Notes under the pieces: generated by a model | Told to the model about the DNA's origin: nothing | Database searches by the model: none | The model's input: the letters and a program-made list of their open reading frames with translations, nothing else | Translations under genes and position numbers: made by a program | Assembly: GCF_001412575.1 (NCBI RefSeq) | Contig: NZ_CP011834.1 | Coordinates: forward strand, 1,612,001-1,676,000 | Direction: 5' to 3' | DNA from: Limnohabitans sp. 103DPR2 | GTDB lineage: Bacteria; Pseudomonadota; Gammaproteobacteria; Burkholderiales; Burkholderiaceae_C | Length of the DNA: 64,000 nucleotides | Shown here: positions 22,704-30,690 of the stretch, one piece after another | How positions within the stretch are numbered: position 1 is the stretch's first letter | How the letters are laid out: every line of letters begins with the position of its first letter

Positions 22704-23554
22704 GATCCCATGCGACGCGCGTAGCGTCCCTCCACCAAAGTTTGCGTGACGTACATGACCAGCAAATTGATCAGCAGCAAAATCAAGGCGATGGCGGCGC
22801 CCAAAGGCCAGTTGAGTTCATGCAAGTACTCGTCGTAAATCAGGGTGGCAACCATTTTGACCCTTCGGCCACCCACCAAGCCTGGAATGGCAAAGGCGCT
22901 TGCACTGAGTGCAAAAACAATCAAAGCACCCGACAACAATCCAGGGGTAATTTGAGGCAAAACGACCCGGCGCCACACTTGAAACTTGGATGCGCCCAGT
23001 GACAGTGCTGCATTCTCTATCTGTGGATCGAGTTTTTGCAGTGAGGTCCAAATAGGAATGACCATGAAAGGCAACATCACATGCACCAATGCAATGACAA
23101 CAGCAGTGGGCGTGTAAAGAATGCGAACGCGATCGAGTCCAATTGTTTGTAAGAAGCTGTTCAATAAGCCTGCAGGTCCCAAAACAAGGCTCCATCCAAA
23201 TGCTCTGACCACGACTGAGATCAGCAGCGGGGAAAGAATGACCACCAAGAAGAACGATCGCCATGGCGCTTTCATTCTGCTTAAGACATAGGCTTCGGGG
23301 GCACCAATCAACACGCACAGCAAAGTGGTGGTGAGTGACACCCAAGCGGTTCTGCCAAAAACCTCCCAGTAAAACGGATCATTCACGATGTGCTTGTACA
23401 CATCCAATGTGAAGCCAGGAACAATGCCTACTTGATGATCAAAGCGCTGGAAGGATAAAAAGAAAGTTAAGAGAAACGGAAACAGAACCATTAAGCCGAA
23501 CAAGCCCAGTGCGGGTGCGCTCAGGAAATAGGGGGTTCTTGTGTTGTGAATCAC
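22700..23554 (-). CDS. ABC transporter permease (PotB-like)
   Basis: A 284-residue permease with six predicted membrane segments, beginning near FLSAPALGLFGLMVLFPFLL, and the EAA loop IENAALSLGASKFQVWRRVV. It overlaps both neighbours by 4 bp (ATPase upstream, second permease downstream), which indicates one transcript with coupled translation. Confidence 0.9.
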   Translation of the reverse strand: MIHNTRTPYFLSAPALGLFGLMVLFPFLLTFFLSFQRFDHQVGIVPGFTLDVYKHIVNDPFYWEVFGRTAWVSLTTTLLCVLIGAPEAYVLSRMKAPWRSFFLVVILSPLLISVVVRAFGWSLVLGPAGLLNSFLQTIGLDRVRILYTPTAVVIALVHVMLPFMVIPIWTSLQKLDPQIENAALSLGASKFQVWRRVVLPQITPGLLSGALIVFALSASAFAIPGLVGGRRVKMVATLIYDEYLHELNWPLGAAIALILLLINLLVMYVTQTLVEGRYARRMGS

Positions 23555-24618
23555 TTCAAGGCCTCGAAGGCTGACATCAGCTTAAAGTGAGCGTCATCCC
23601 ATGTTAGGTGATCGTCTGCCGATTCATGTTTTGGTGCCGTGCCGTCATTGATGCAACTCACTTCCAACTCGCCCAGTTCGCAGTCTACGCGGTAGAGCCA
23701 AAGGTTGCCCAGGAAAAAACGCTCTTTAATTTGCACTTTCAGTTTCTGGGTGTCAGAGGCTGTTGCGAATTTCAGTTTTTCGGGGCGGATGCTCAAAGTG
23801 ACTTCGCTGCCCTCAGGTGCATGCACCTCTTGCGCCTGCACATGAATATTGGCGCCTAGTTGCAAGGTGCCACCGCGCACAGCGGCCTTTAAGAAGTTAG
23901 TTTTTCCGACAAAGGTTGACACAAACCTGCTGCCAGAGGATTCGTAAACAGCGTGGGGCGTGTCAATTTGCTGAATTCTGCCGTTGTCCATCACCACCAC
24001 GCGATCGCTGATGGACAAGGCTTCGGCTTGATCGTGTGTCACCATCAATGTGGTGGTGCCCAGTTTGCGTTGAATTCTGCGCAGCTCAAACTGCATGGCT
24101 TCGCGCAACTTGGCATCGAGATTGGACAAGGGTTCGTCCAACAACAAAACAGGCGGCTCAATGACGATGGCTCTGGCCAGCGCAACTCGCTGCCTTTGCC
24201 CACCAGAAAGGTCTCGGGGGTACCTGTCTGCATAGTCAGCCAGTTGAACCATGGCCAAGATTCGACTCACTCTTTCTGTGCGCTCGACAGGGTCCATTCT
24301 GCGCATTTCAAGTCCAAAACTGACGTTCTCTCGCACCGTCATGTGTGGGAACAAGGCGTAACTTTGAAAGACGATGCCCAAGCCTCTTTCGTTGGGTGGA
24401 AGGTGCGAGATGCTTTTGCCGTTGAGCAGAATATCGCCTGTAGAAGGCTGCACAAACCCTGCCAGCAATTGAAGCGTGGTGGTTTTACCGCAGCCAGAAG
24501 GCCCCAGCAGGCTGATGAACTCACCTTGTGCAACCGTCAAATTAAAGTCATTCAACGCGGTCACTTTGCCGTAGGATTTGCTCAAACCTTGCAGAGATAA
24601 ATAGTCGGTGTGGTTCAC
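23551..24618 (-). CDS. ABC transporter ATP-binding protein (PotA-like)
   Basis: The 355-residue ATPase of the importer. It contains Walker A GPSGCGKTT, the signature LSGGQRQRVALARA, Walker B VLLLDEPLSNLD, and the switch histidine region TLMVTHDQAEAL. The C-terminal TOBE domain (about 280-355) is typical of polyamine, iron and sugar importers. The gene follows the FAD oxidoreductase by 46 bp. Confidence 0.92.
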   Translation of the reverse strand: MNHTDYLSLQGLSKSYGKVTALNDFNLTVAQGEFISLLGPSGCGKTTTLQLLAGFVQPSTGDILLNGKSISHLPPNERGLGIVFQSYALFPHMTVRENVSFGLEMRRMDPVERTERVSRILAMVQLADYADRYPRDLSGGQRQRVALARAIVIEPPVLLLDEPLSNLDAKLREAMQFELRRIQRKLGTTTLMVTHDQAEALSISDRVVVMDNGRIQQIDTPHAVYESSGSRFVSTFVGKTNFLKAAVRGGTLQLGANIHVQAQEVHAPEGSEVTLSIRPEKLKFATASDTQKLKVQIKERFFLGNLWLYRVDCELGELEVSCINDGTAPKHESADDHLTWDDAHFKLMSAFEALK

Positions 24619-24664
24619 GGTTGGCTGTCAGCGGTTTTGATCAATTGAAACGAAGTTGTCACTG

Positions 24665-25960
24665 TTAGGATTCAAGGCCTGCTTTTCGACTTTCCCAAGC
24701 GGAAATCACTTTGAACCCAAGGGCTCTGAAAGGATCGGGCAGAATTTTGTTCGCAGTGCCGTAGGCTTCGAGAATTTTCGGATCTATTTTGTTGGCATGC
24801 GCAAGTTCAGCCAAATAACTGCCCAGCGCGGTTCCTTTCACAATGCCAGAACCGTTGCAGCCTGCCGAGGCATAGAGGCCTGGTTCCAAGCAACCGACGT
24901 AGGGGGATCCGTTGAGGGTCAAGGCGGTCACGCCACCCCAAACATGTTCTAGTTGAATGTGTGTCAACGCGGGGTATCGGTTGTGGAAACGCCGGCGCAG
25001 TGCCTCGTGTACTTCTGTTTCGCTCAGACTGTGTTCATAAGCGTAAAGTGACCGGACCAACAATCGATCTGCGCCCACTCGCCGCACAGTGGTACCCAGT
25101 CTGTGCGCGGGTAAGACGCCCCAACTTTGCAAAGAGCCCAAGCTTGCCATTTCAGATGGCTTCAGTCGCTCGGTCAGAGCGGCGTAGGTGTGAATGGTGA
25201 CGATTTTGTCTTGAAGGTAGCCAAAAAATTTGACGGACGGGTTGGTGGCCATGATGACATGGTCTGCTGTGATTTGGGCTGAACTAGTTTTCAGCACCCA
25301 GCGCTTGCCGTGCCTTTTTAAATCAAGCACGGGCGAGTTTTCATGAACTTGGACTTGTTGGGGAAGGGCACCAAGGAGGCCTCTGATCAAGGCAGCAGGT
25401 TGAACCAGGTGGCCAGTGTCTGTTTGAACGCCAAATTTGTAATAGCTTGTACCGATCAGTTGGTTAAGCGATGTGGCATCCAGAGTTTGCGTTGCGTGTC
25501 CCGTCGATTCAAGTGCCTGTTGGATTTTGCGCAATGTGTTCGCACCATCAGGTGTTGCGGCAGCCCTGATTCTTCCACTGGCATGAAAGTCGCATTCAAT
25601 TTGGTGATCTTCAATGATTTGCTTCAAATCATCAAACGCTTCAGTGTTGAAGGCATTCAAGACCTTGTTTTGTTCGACGTCCTGTGCAGAGTTGCTGCTT
25701 GGATACTCTTCGCGCGTTAAAAAGCCGGAGTTGCGTGCAGACGATCCCTCTCCGACAGTGCTGGCTTCCAGCAAAAGAATGTCTGCATTTGGATTGAGTT
25801 TGCTAAGTCGTCTGGCCGCTGCCATGCCTGTAAACCCCGCGCCTACAACAACGTACTGAACATCCAGTTGTCCTGTAGCGGCAGGGCGCGCTTCTCGGTG
25901 GGGTAGCAATGCATTCCAACCACAGGGTTGCGTGTAAATGGGGAACGCTTGATTTGTCAT
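24665..25960 (-). CDS. FAD-dependent amine/amino acid oxidoreductase (DAO superfamily)
   Basis: A 431-residue flavoenzyme of the DadA/PuuB type. It has a dinucleotide-binding motif YVVVGAGFTGMAAARRL close to the N-terminus and the C-terminal GLYASAGCNGSGIVKGTALG of the FAD-binding fold. I placed the start at the ATG at 25958-25960 (MTNQAFPIYTQPCGWNAL), since the 42 codons upstream are not family-like and run into the regulatory region. As first gene of the amine-uptake operon it probably oxidises the imported compound, as PuuB does with gamma-glutamylputrescine; the true substrate is unknown. Confidence 0.85.
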   Translation of the reverse strand: MTNQAFPIYTQPCGWNALLPHREARPAATGQLDVQYVVVGAGFTGMAAARRLSKLNPNADILLLEASTVGEGSSARNSGFLTREEYPSSNSAQDVEQNKVLNAFNTEAFDDLKQIIEDHQIECDFHASGRIRAAATPDGANTLRKIQQALESTGHATQTLDATSLNQLIGTSYYKFGVQTDTGHLVQPAALIRGLLGALPQQVQVHENSPVLDLKRHGKRWVLKTSSAQITADHVIMATNPSVKFFGYLQDKIVTIHTYAALTERLKPSEMASLGSLQSWGVLPAHRLGTTVRRVGADRLLVRSLYAYEHSLSETEVHEALRRRFHNRYPALTHIQLEHVWGGVTALTLNGSPYVGCLEPGLYASAGCNGSGIVKGTALGSYLAELAHANKIDPKILEAYGTANKILPDPFRALGFKVISAWESRKAGLES

Positions 25961-26010
25961 AGTTCTTGCCCATCGTATTGCACGAATGAATTCAGGGTCA
26001 ATAGATGCGA

Positions 26011-26095
26011 TTCCGAAAAAGGGAAAACACCCATGGTTAGTTCCACCATTTGGAAATAAAGTCGATTTCAATAAATTTAAGTCCAATATGTGGAA
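26011..26095. promoter_or_regulatory. three candidate IclR-type operator dyads in the divergent promoter
   Basis: Three 15-bp sequences of the form TTCC-N7-GGAA lie between the divergent genes: 26011-26025 (TTCCGAAAAAGGGAA), 26041-26055 (TTCCACCATTTGGAA) and 26081-26095 (GTCCAATATGTGGAA, first base changed). Their starts are 30 and 40 bp apart, close to whole helical turns. The last two share TCCAnnATnTGGAA. They are natural targets for the adjacent IclR-family protein, though this is inferred from position and symmetry. Confidence 0.5.
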
Positions 26096-26100
26096 TCAAA

Positions 26101-26922
26101 TTGCAGAAAAAATCTGAAAGCAGTGTCACAAGTCTCAAGCGCGCCCTTGAACTTCTGCAAGCCTTGAGTGAGTTGGGTCCCAGCCGCATTAGCGATCTCG
26201 CCCGCCACCTGGGCTACACACAAGCCACCACCCATCGACTTTTGCAACAACTGACCGAAGGCGAATTGGTGTGTCAGTTTCCAGAAGACAAACGGTATGC
26301 GCTTGGCTTGGGATTGGCCACGCTTGCAACGCATGCCGTTGAACAAGTCAGTCATGGGGGTGAAGGTCCCGGAGGGCTTAAATCACTTTGTCGCCCTGTG
26401 CTGGCTCGATTGGGTGCAGCATTGGGTGAAAGTGTTTTCTTTTTTGTGCGTTCAGGGTTTGACGCCGTTTGCCTCGATCGTTGGGAGGGGCAGTTTCCTA
26501 TTCGAACTCTCACAGGGGATGTGGGAGGCAGAGTTCCGTTGGGTGGAGGTCAAGGGGCCATGGCTATCCTTGCGCATCTTGCGCCCGAAGAATGCGAAGA
26601 AATTTTGCGTTACAACGTGCCACGCCTGATGGGCATGGGAACTTTGGATGGCGTGCAGTTGCGAGCCTCCATTTTAAGAACCAAACAGCAAGGCTATTCG
26701 GCAGAAGATACGGGCGTCATTGAAGGGGTGGCAGCAGTTGCTGTGCCGGTGTGGGACGCAGCAGGCCAGGTGATTGGCGCTTTGAGTGTGGCAACACTGT
26801 CCACCCGATTGAGCGGCGACAGATTGTTGGTTGTGGTGGACTTGCTAAAGAAAGAGGCGGCACTGCTGAGTCCAAAAATCAACCCGTTTGATCGCGCTTT
26901 GAGAAGATCGACCAAACCTTGA
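26101..26922 (+). CDS. IclR-family transcriptional regulator
   Basis: A winged-helix regulator whose N-terminal HTH (SLKRALELLQALSELG... then ISDLARHLGYTQATTHRLL) is joined to the GAF-like IclR effector domain, which shows GGRVPLGGGQGAMAILAHL and the late GVAAVAVPVWDAAGQVIGAL. The reading frame is open from 26050 but has no in-frame ATG. I favour the TTG at 26101; the TTG at 26050 would overlap a candidate operator. It is divergent from the oxidoreductase/ABC operon, which it likely controls. A solo repeat arm starts 8 bp after its stop. Confidence 0.85.
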   Translation: MQKKSESSVTSLKRALELLQALSELGPSRISDLARHLGYTQATTHRLLQQLTEGELVCQFPEDKRYALGLGLATLATHAVEQVSHGGEGPGGLKSLCRPVLARLGAALGESVFFFVRSGFDAVCLDRWEGQFPIRTLTGDVGGRVPLGGGQGAMAILAHLAPEECEEILRYNVPRLMGMGTLDGVQLRASILRTKQQGYSAEDTGVIEGVAAVAVPVWDAAGQVIGALSVATLSTRLSGDRLLVVVDLLKKEAALLSPKINPFDRALRRSTKP

Positions 26923-26930
26923 AATTAATG

Positions 26931-26951
26931 GGGGTCAGATCAACATTAATT
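26931..26951 (+). repeat. solo arm of the GGGGTCAGATC palindromic repeat family
   Basis: GGGGTCAGATCAACATTAA plus two more matching bases, identical to the arm of the full elements at 43.5, 45.7 and 47.3 kb. It starts 8 bp after the IclR stop codon. No inverted partner lies next to it; the nearest copy is the minimal hairpin at 27469. Confidence 0.85.
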
Positions 26952-26984
26952 TTGATGATTGTTCATCGACTCATTGTGACGACT

Positions 26985-27425
26985 TCATACCGTACCTGTC
27001 GCTGACGCTGATTCAGGCAGTCCAAACACCCGATCAAAACACCACGTAAAAGCAAACGTGTAAACAAAAAAGAAAACGTTCAATCCCAGGTTGACTGTGA
27101 ATGAGCGCAGATAACTGATGTCGAGCCACCATGCTGCCGCCGGCATCAGCACCACCAGAAAGCCCATCTCAAAGCCCACGGCGTGCAGTACGCGACGCCC
27201 AAAGCCACGGCCGCGCGTGAGTCTTTTAGACTCCCAGCGCTCGAACAAAGCGTTGTAGGAAAAATTCCAACCCACCGCGAAGAGTGATGCAAATACAGCC
27301 AGGGCACCTGCGCGCTCGAGGCTGCTGTCGCTGAAACTGAAAAAGCCAAGCGTGCCGCACAAGAAAGCGATGGCCTCGTAGATGGCAACGTAAGTGACTT
27401 TACGTTGGGTGCCTTGTAAGTTCAT
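26985..27425 (-). CDS. PACE-family multidrug/biocide efflux transporter
   Basis: A 146-residue inner-membrane protein with four hydrophobic helices arranged as two similar halves (EAIAFLCGTLGFFSF then GWNFSYNALFERWE; GFEMGFLVVLMPAAAWW then FFFVYTFAFTWCFDRVFG). The repeated pattern of a W/F-rich helix ending in an Asn/Tyr or acidic motif is that of the proteobacterial antimicrobial compound efflux family (AceI-like), which exports chlorhexidine, acriflavine or short diamines by proton exchange. Length fits. The natural substrate is unknown. Confidence 0.88.
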   Translation of the reverse strand: MNLQGTQRKVTYVAIYEAIAFLCGTLGFFSFSDSSLERAGALAVFASLFAVGWNFSYNALFERWESKRLTRGRGFGRRVLHAVGFEMGFLVVLMPAAAWWLDISYLRSFTVNLGLNVFFFVYTFAFTWCFDRVFGLPESASATGTV

Positions 27426-27468
27426 GTTGAATTGGATTCGTTAACACTGAACTGTACAGGAGAAGGTC

Positions 27469-27522
27469 ATTGGGGTCAGATCAACATTAATTTGAAAAAA
27501 TTAATGTTGATCTGACCCCAAT
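27469..27522. repeat. minimal hairpin copy of the palindromic repeat family
   Basis: Two complete arms face each other without the usual core. A 25-bp perfect stem beginning ATTGGGGTCAGATC at 27469 closes on a GAAA tetraloop and ends GATCTGACCCCAAT at 27522. It lies in the gap between the divergently oriented 5' end of the PACE gene and the 3' end of the Bug gene. Confidence 0.9.
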
Positions 27523-27528
27523 TAGATG

Positions 27529-27562
27529 AAGCACCTAGCGGAAGCGCCAGGTGCTTTTTTTT
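27529..27562 (+). terminator. hairpin with T-run
   Basis: AAGCACCTAGCG pairs with CGCCAGGTGCTT (one A-C mismatch) around a GAAG loop and is followed by eight T on the + strand. It has terminator form for rightward transcription, yet the flanking genes are both leftward, so it may mostly protect or separate transcripts. Confidence 0.5.
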
Positions 27563-27566
27563 CGCA

Positions 27567-28559
27567 TCAAGCGTCTGCTGAGAATCCGATGGTTTTGACC
27601 AAGGGGCCCCACAGTTCGGTGTCGGATTTGAGTCGGGCTGCCAATTCGGCGGGGCTCGAGGACTGTGCCACCAGGCCCATCATGGCCATGCCGTTGACGG
27701 TTTCGGGGGCGGCCAAGGCCACGCGCATGACGGCGTTGAGGCGATTGATGATGTCGGTGGGGGTTTTGGCGGGTACATAAAAGCCAAACCATTCGTCGTA
27801 AACAAATCCTTTTAAACCTTGCTCAACCAACGTGGGTGTGTTGGGCGCAAACTGGCTGCGCTTGGCGCCAGTAGCCGCCAGCAATCTGCATTTGCCGGCC
27901 GCCACGTGCTGCGTGAACTCGCCAATGGGGCCAGACACCGCGGCAATTTGGCCGCCGATCATGTCCAGAATGGCAGGCTGTGTGCCGCGGAACGCAATGT
28001 GCTTCAAGTCAACGTTGGCCTCTCGGCCAAGCAGGGATCCAATGAAGTGAGGAGTAGAGCCCGCAGCGGGTGAACCAAAGTTGGCCAACATGGGATTGGC
28101 TTTGCACCAAGCCAAAAACTCTGGAACGTTTCTGACGCTGTTTGGCACCATAGGGCCCACTGCAAAACCGAAGTCGAACACAGCACCCAAAGAGACAGGC
28201 GCTAAATCGCCTACTGGATCGTAGGGCAGCTTTTTGTAGATGTGCGGATAGATGCCCAGCATGGACATGGGTGTTTGCAACACCGTGGCGCCGTCGGCGG
28301 GCGCGTTGCGCACAAACTGCACGGCAATTTGACCACCAGCACCTGTTTTGTTTTCAACAAAGGCGGCTTTGGTATAGGCAGAGGGCGCGATCTTTTCGGA
28401 GACGCGTCGGCAGATGGCATCGGATGTGCCACCAGGCGGGAAGCCAGTGACAATTTTCAAACTCTCAAGTTGGGCTTGCGCCCAAGCCTGCTGGCCAACA
28501 GCGCTGAGCAAACTGGCCACACCGGCCACTTGTAAAACATCACGACGCGAAATGGACAT
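27567..28559 (-). CDS. Bug-family tripartite tricarboxylate receptor (periplasmic binding protein)
   Basis: A 330-residue periplasmic receptor of the Bordetella uptake gene family. A twin-arginine-like or Sec signal (MSISRRDVLQVAGVASLLSA) is followed by the family signature KIVTGFPPGGTSDAICR and VENKTGAGG, which form the carboxylate-binding loop. No TctA/TctB membrane partners are nearby, as is common for these over-expanded genes in Burkholderiales. The ligand (a carboxylate or similar small molecule) is unknown. Confidence 0.9.
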   Translation of the reverse strand: MSISRRDVLQVAGVASLLSAVGQQAWAQAQLESLKIVTGFPPGGTSDAICRRVSEKIAPSAYTKAAFVENKTGAGGQIAVQFVRNAPADGATVLQTPMSMLGIYPHIYKKLPYDPVGDLAPVSLGAVFDFGFAVGPMVPNSVRNVPEFLAWCKANPMLANFGSPAAGSTPHFIGSLLGREANVDLKHIAFRGTQPAILDMIGGQIAAVSGPIGEFTQHVAAGKCRLLAATGAKRSQFAPNTPTLVEQGLKGFVYDEWFGFYVPAKTPTDIINRLNAVMRVALAAPETVNGMAMMGLVAQSSSPAELAARLKSDTELWGPLVKTIGFSADA

Positions 28560-28628
28560 GACCTCTCCTGAGTGAATGGAGAGACCATTTTGGTGGCATC
28601 AAACTGGGCTGTCCAGATCAGGCATTCC

Positions 28629-29003
28629 CTAATGTGATGACCAATCAATTTGCATGGCCACCTTGACTGGCATGTTCAGTTCGACGCCTTTTAGCTGCGC
28701 TAATTCATTCATAGCAGATACGACGCCATTGTCATACCCATCTTGTGCATCACCAATGCGCGCAGACAAATGGGAATAGCAAGCGCATGGAACGTTGTGA
28801 GCTTGCAGTATCTCTAGCGCAACTTTTCCTGCGTTGTCTTTGCCACCACCCGCATCGTTGAAGAAAACGCAGCTTGGTTTTTGGCTGAGTGCAATGACAA
28901 ATTCAGCGGCTGATTTTCCGCCATGAGATCCAGAGATGACAATCGCATTAGCATGTGCATTGCTAATGTGTGCTATTGAGTCTAGTAAAAACAATTGTGA
29001 CAT
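28629..29003 (-). CDS. conserved small protein of unknown function
   Basis: A 124-residue soluble protein that I do not recognise. Conserved-looking motifs are AIVISGSHGGKSAAEF, CVFFNDAGGGKDNAG and ARIGDAQDGYDNGVVSAMNE. Glycine-rich loops after beta-strands suggest a Rossmann- or phosphatase-like alpha/beta fold, perhaps binding a phosphate or cofactor. It has no signal peptide. It follows the Bug gene promoter region on the same strand but is probably a separate unit. Confidence 0.6.
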   Translation of the reverse strand: MSQLFLLDSIAHISNAHANAIVISGSHGGKSAAEFVIALSQKPSCVFFNDAGGGKDNAGKVALEILQAHNVPCACYSHLSARIGDAQDGYDNGVVSAMNELAQLKGVELNMPVKVAMQIDWSSH

Positions 29004-29040
29004 GGCTTCATTTACTCAATCATCAATGCCAGCTGTGCAA

Positions 29041-29402
29041 TTAGGCCAAGTCAGGTTTTGCCATATTTTTAGCAAGTGAATCTAATCGCGCCAGGACATT
29101 TAGAGAAGAGGGGTGAATCGTTTCATTTCATCAGACAAAAGTGTAGTATCAATCTCCACCGCGGCCCAAATCCATCCACTGTATTCATTTTGTAGATGAA
29201 ATTTTGATATGAGGCTAGGTTGAGGTATTACTTGGCCCATGTCTAGGGCAGTTTCTATCCACAACTCAATTGCCTCTTTGGAGTTATCAATGGCGTGTTC
29301 AATGCCTCGGTTTGAGCCTGAAAAGCAGCCGGGAAGGTCAGGCACCACAACTCCCCAGATATGGCGAGAATCACCTTGTTCTATGTCAATTGGAAATTTC
29401 AA
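29041..29402 (-). pseudogene. HicB-like antitoxin, frameshifted near its C-terminus
   Basis: The N-terminal 100 codons (29100-29402) encode the HicB fold, with IEQGDSRHIWGVVVPDLPGC and the following SKEAIELWIETALDMGQ. The frame then stops at 29100 after an unrelated ending (KRFTPLL). In the adjacent frame the expected C-terminal DNA-binding segment continues as SLNVLARLDSLAKNMAKPDL to a stop at 29041. A one-base shift between the two is the simplest reading. No HicA partner is found in the AT-rich 286 bp upstream. The gene is therefore probably a decayed antitoxin. Confidence 0.65.
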
Positions 29403-29688
29403 AATTTTTTAAACCTTCACTTCAAAACGCCAATCGTTGCAAAATTTTTTTTCGATAAGTAATTTGCTATTCATTAAACCAAAAAAACACTACACGTACT
29501 AATTTAATTTTTCAAATCAATAAATTTGGGAAAAAATTCAAAATTTATAGAGGTTGCATCATCGTATAAATTACGTTTGAATTGAGCTTTGAAAAATAAC
29601 ATACAAATACAAAATTTTTTCCTGAAAATTCGTTTACTTCATACGATTGTTTGCTTGTATCAGGGTTCGATAAATTGCGCATTTATTT

Positions 29689-29958
29689 ATGAAAAAATTT
29701 TGTGAGCTACTAAAGCAAGTTACAAGATGGGGTAGTAACGTTGCAGTCATATTGTCCGCCAAATTGGTCAACGCATTAGGCTTGAAAGTAGGTGATGAAT
29801 TAGAGTTTAAAAAAACTGTGATTCGAAAGGGACATGTAACAGAGATGTATGTCGGTGAAGAGCCTAGCAAGATGGAGATATTGGCAGATGTTCGAAATCT
29901 TAGGTCTGAAATTACACACAACTTTACTTTTGATCGTGATGAAGCAAATTCACGATGA
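29689..29958 (+). CDS. AbrB/MazE-type antitoxin (orphan)
   Basis: An 89-residue protein with a swapped-hairpin AbrB domain at the N-terminus: the typical WGSNVAVILSAKLVNALGLK followed by VGDELEF. Such proteins bind their own promoter and neutralise a PIN- or MazF-type toxin through the C-terminal tail. No toxin gene follows in frame or on the same strand, so it is an orphan or a remnant. The surrounding DNA (29.4-30.4 kb) is clearly AT-richer than the flanks, which suggests horizontal origin. Confidence 0.7.
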   Translation: MKKFCELLKQVTRWGSNVAVILSAKLVNALGLKVGDELEFKKTVIRKGHVTEMYVGEEPSKMEILADVRNLRSEITHNFTFDRDEANSR

Positions 29959-30045
29959 AGTCATTTTGTGGTGTTTCAGTCTATGGCCACAACAAATATT
30001 TTTGCAATTCAAATATCCTATGAGTAGCAGACCATATCCAAAGTA

Positions 30046-30369
30046 ATGAAAACTAAAACGATCTTTAAAAGCGACATATTTGAGTCAGCTCATCAGTCGG
30101 CTTCAGCTCTCTATCTGGTGGGCGCAATTGATAAAGCCACCATGAGCAAGTTTGATGAAAAGTGCACTGTTAAAACTCCAAAATTAAAACCTGTGCAAAT
30201 CAAAAAAATCAGAAAGCGTGTCAAAGTCAGTCAGTCAATTTTTGCGAGGTACCTAAACACAAGTGAGTCTACTGTTCAGAAGTGGGAGGCGGGTACCAAG
30301 AACCCAAGTGGCATGGCGCTTAAGTTATTGGACATCGTTAACAAGCATGGGCTTTCTGTACTTGCTTAA
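30046..30369 (+). CDS. HTH-type antitoxin/regulator (NadS/HigA-like)
   Basis: A 107-residue protein with a C-terminal Cro/C1-type helix-turn-helix: VKVSQSIFARYLNTSESTVQKWE and then NPSGMALKLLDIV. The N-terminal third (KSDIFESAHQSASALYLVGA) is the dimerisation or antitoxin part. In this family the gene usually follows a RelE/HigB-type toxin; here the upstream gene is a MazE-like antitoxin instead, so the toxin appears lost. AT-rich composition matches the rest of the 29-34 kb block. Confidence 0.72.
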   Translation: MKTKTIFKSDIFESAHQSASALYLVGAIDKATMSKFDEKCTVKTPKLKPVQIKKIRKRVKVSQSIFARYLNTSESTVQKWEAGTKNPSGMALKLLDIVNKHGLSVLA

Positions 30370-30374
30370 GAAAC

Positions 30375-30677
30375 CTACTTCATTGGGAATTGAAGTGCCT
30401 CATATGCATGAACCAGAGAAACGAGCTCTTCCAGCCTATCCCCATCAGGCGAACCCATCTCAGGATTCAGATCGAAAAGTTTTGAAAGCTCTTTCAACGC
30501 AAGGTCATGCTCTTCGTCAGTTTGAATAAAATTTTTAATCACAGAAGTCTTCACATTTTTATTTCTAGCTTGAATAAGCTTCCGAGCCAATTTAAATTTG
30601 GCTTCAGAATTATTGAAAACTTTTCTATAGCCAGTTCGCTTAAGCCATAGCTTGTGAAGATCAGTTATTTTGGTCAT
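30375..30677 (-). CDS. antitoxin-like protein lacking its DNA-binding domain
   Basis: A 100-residue protein that looks assembled from two antitoxin N-termini. Residues 1-35 (KLWLKRTGYRKVFNNSEAKF then KLARKLIQARN) resemble the segment before the HTH of XRE antitoxins. Residues 45-100 (DLALKELSKLFDLNPEMGSP then RLEELVSLVHAYEALQFPM) resemble the HigA dimerisation segment. In both parents a helix-turn-helix should come next, but the protein ends here. I placed the start at the ATG at 30675-30677; the frame extends 13 codons into the upstream gene. It follows the HVO_A0114-like gene closely and may be its partner. Confidence 0.5.
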   Translation of the reverse strand: MTKITDLHKLWLKRTGYRKVFNNSEAKFKLARKLIQARNKNVKTSVIKNFIQTDEEHDLALKELSKLFDLNPEMGSPDGDRLEELVSLVHAYEALQFPMK

Positions 30678-30690
30678 GGTGCCAAGCCAC

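Noticed and set aside
29403..29688. A hicA toxin gene upstream of the broken HicB
   Set aside because: The AT-rich 286 bp holds no frame with HicA motifs on either strand; only promoter-like AT tracts are seen.
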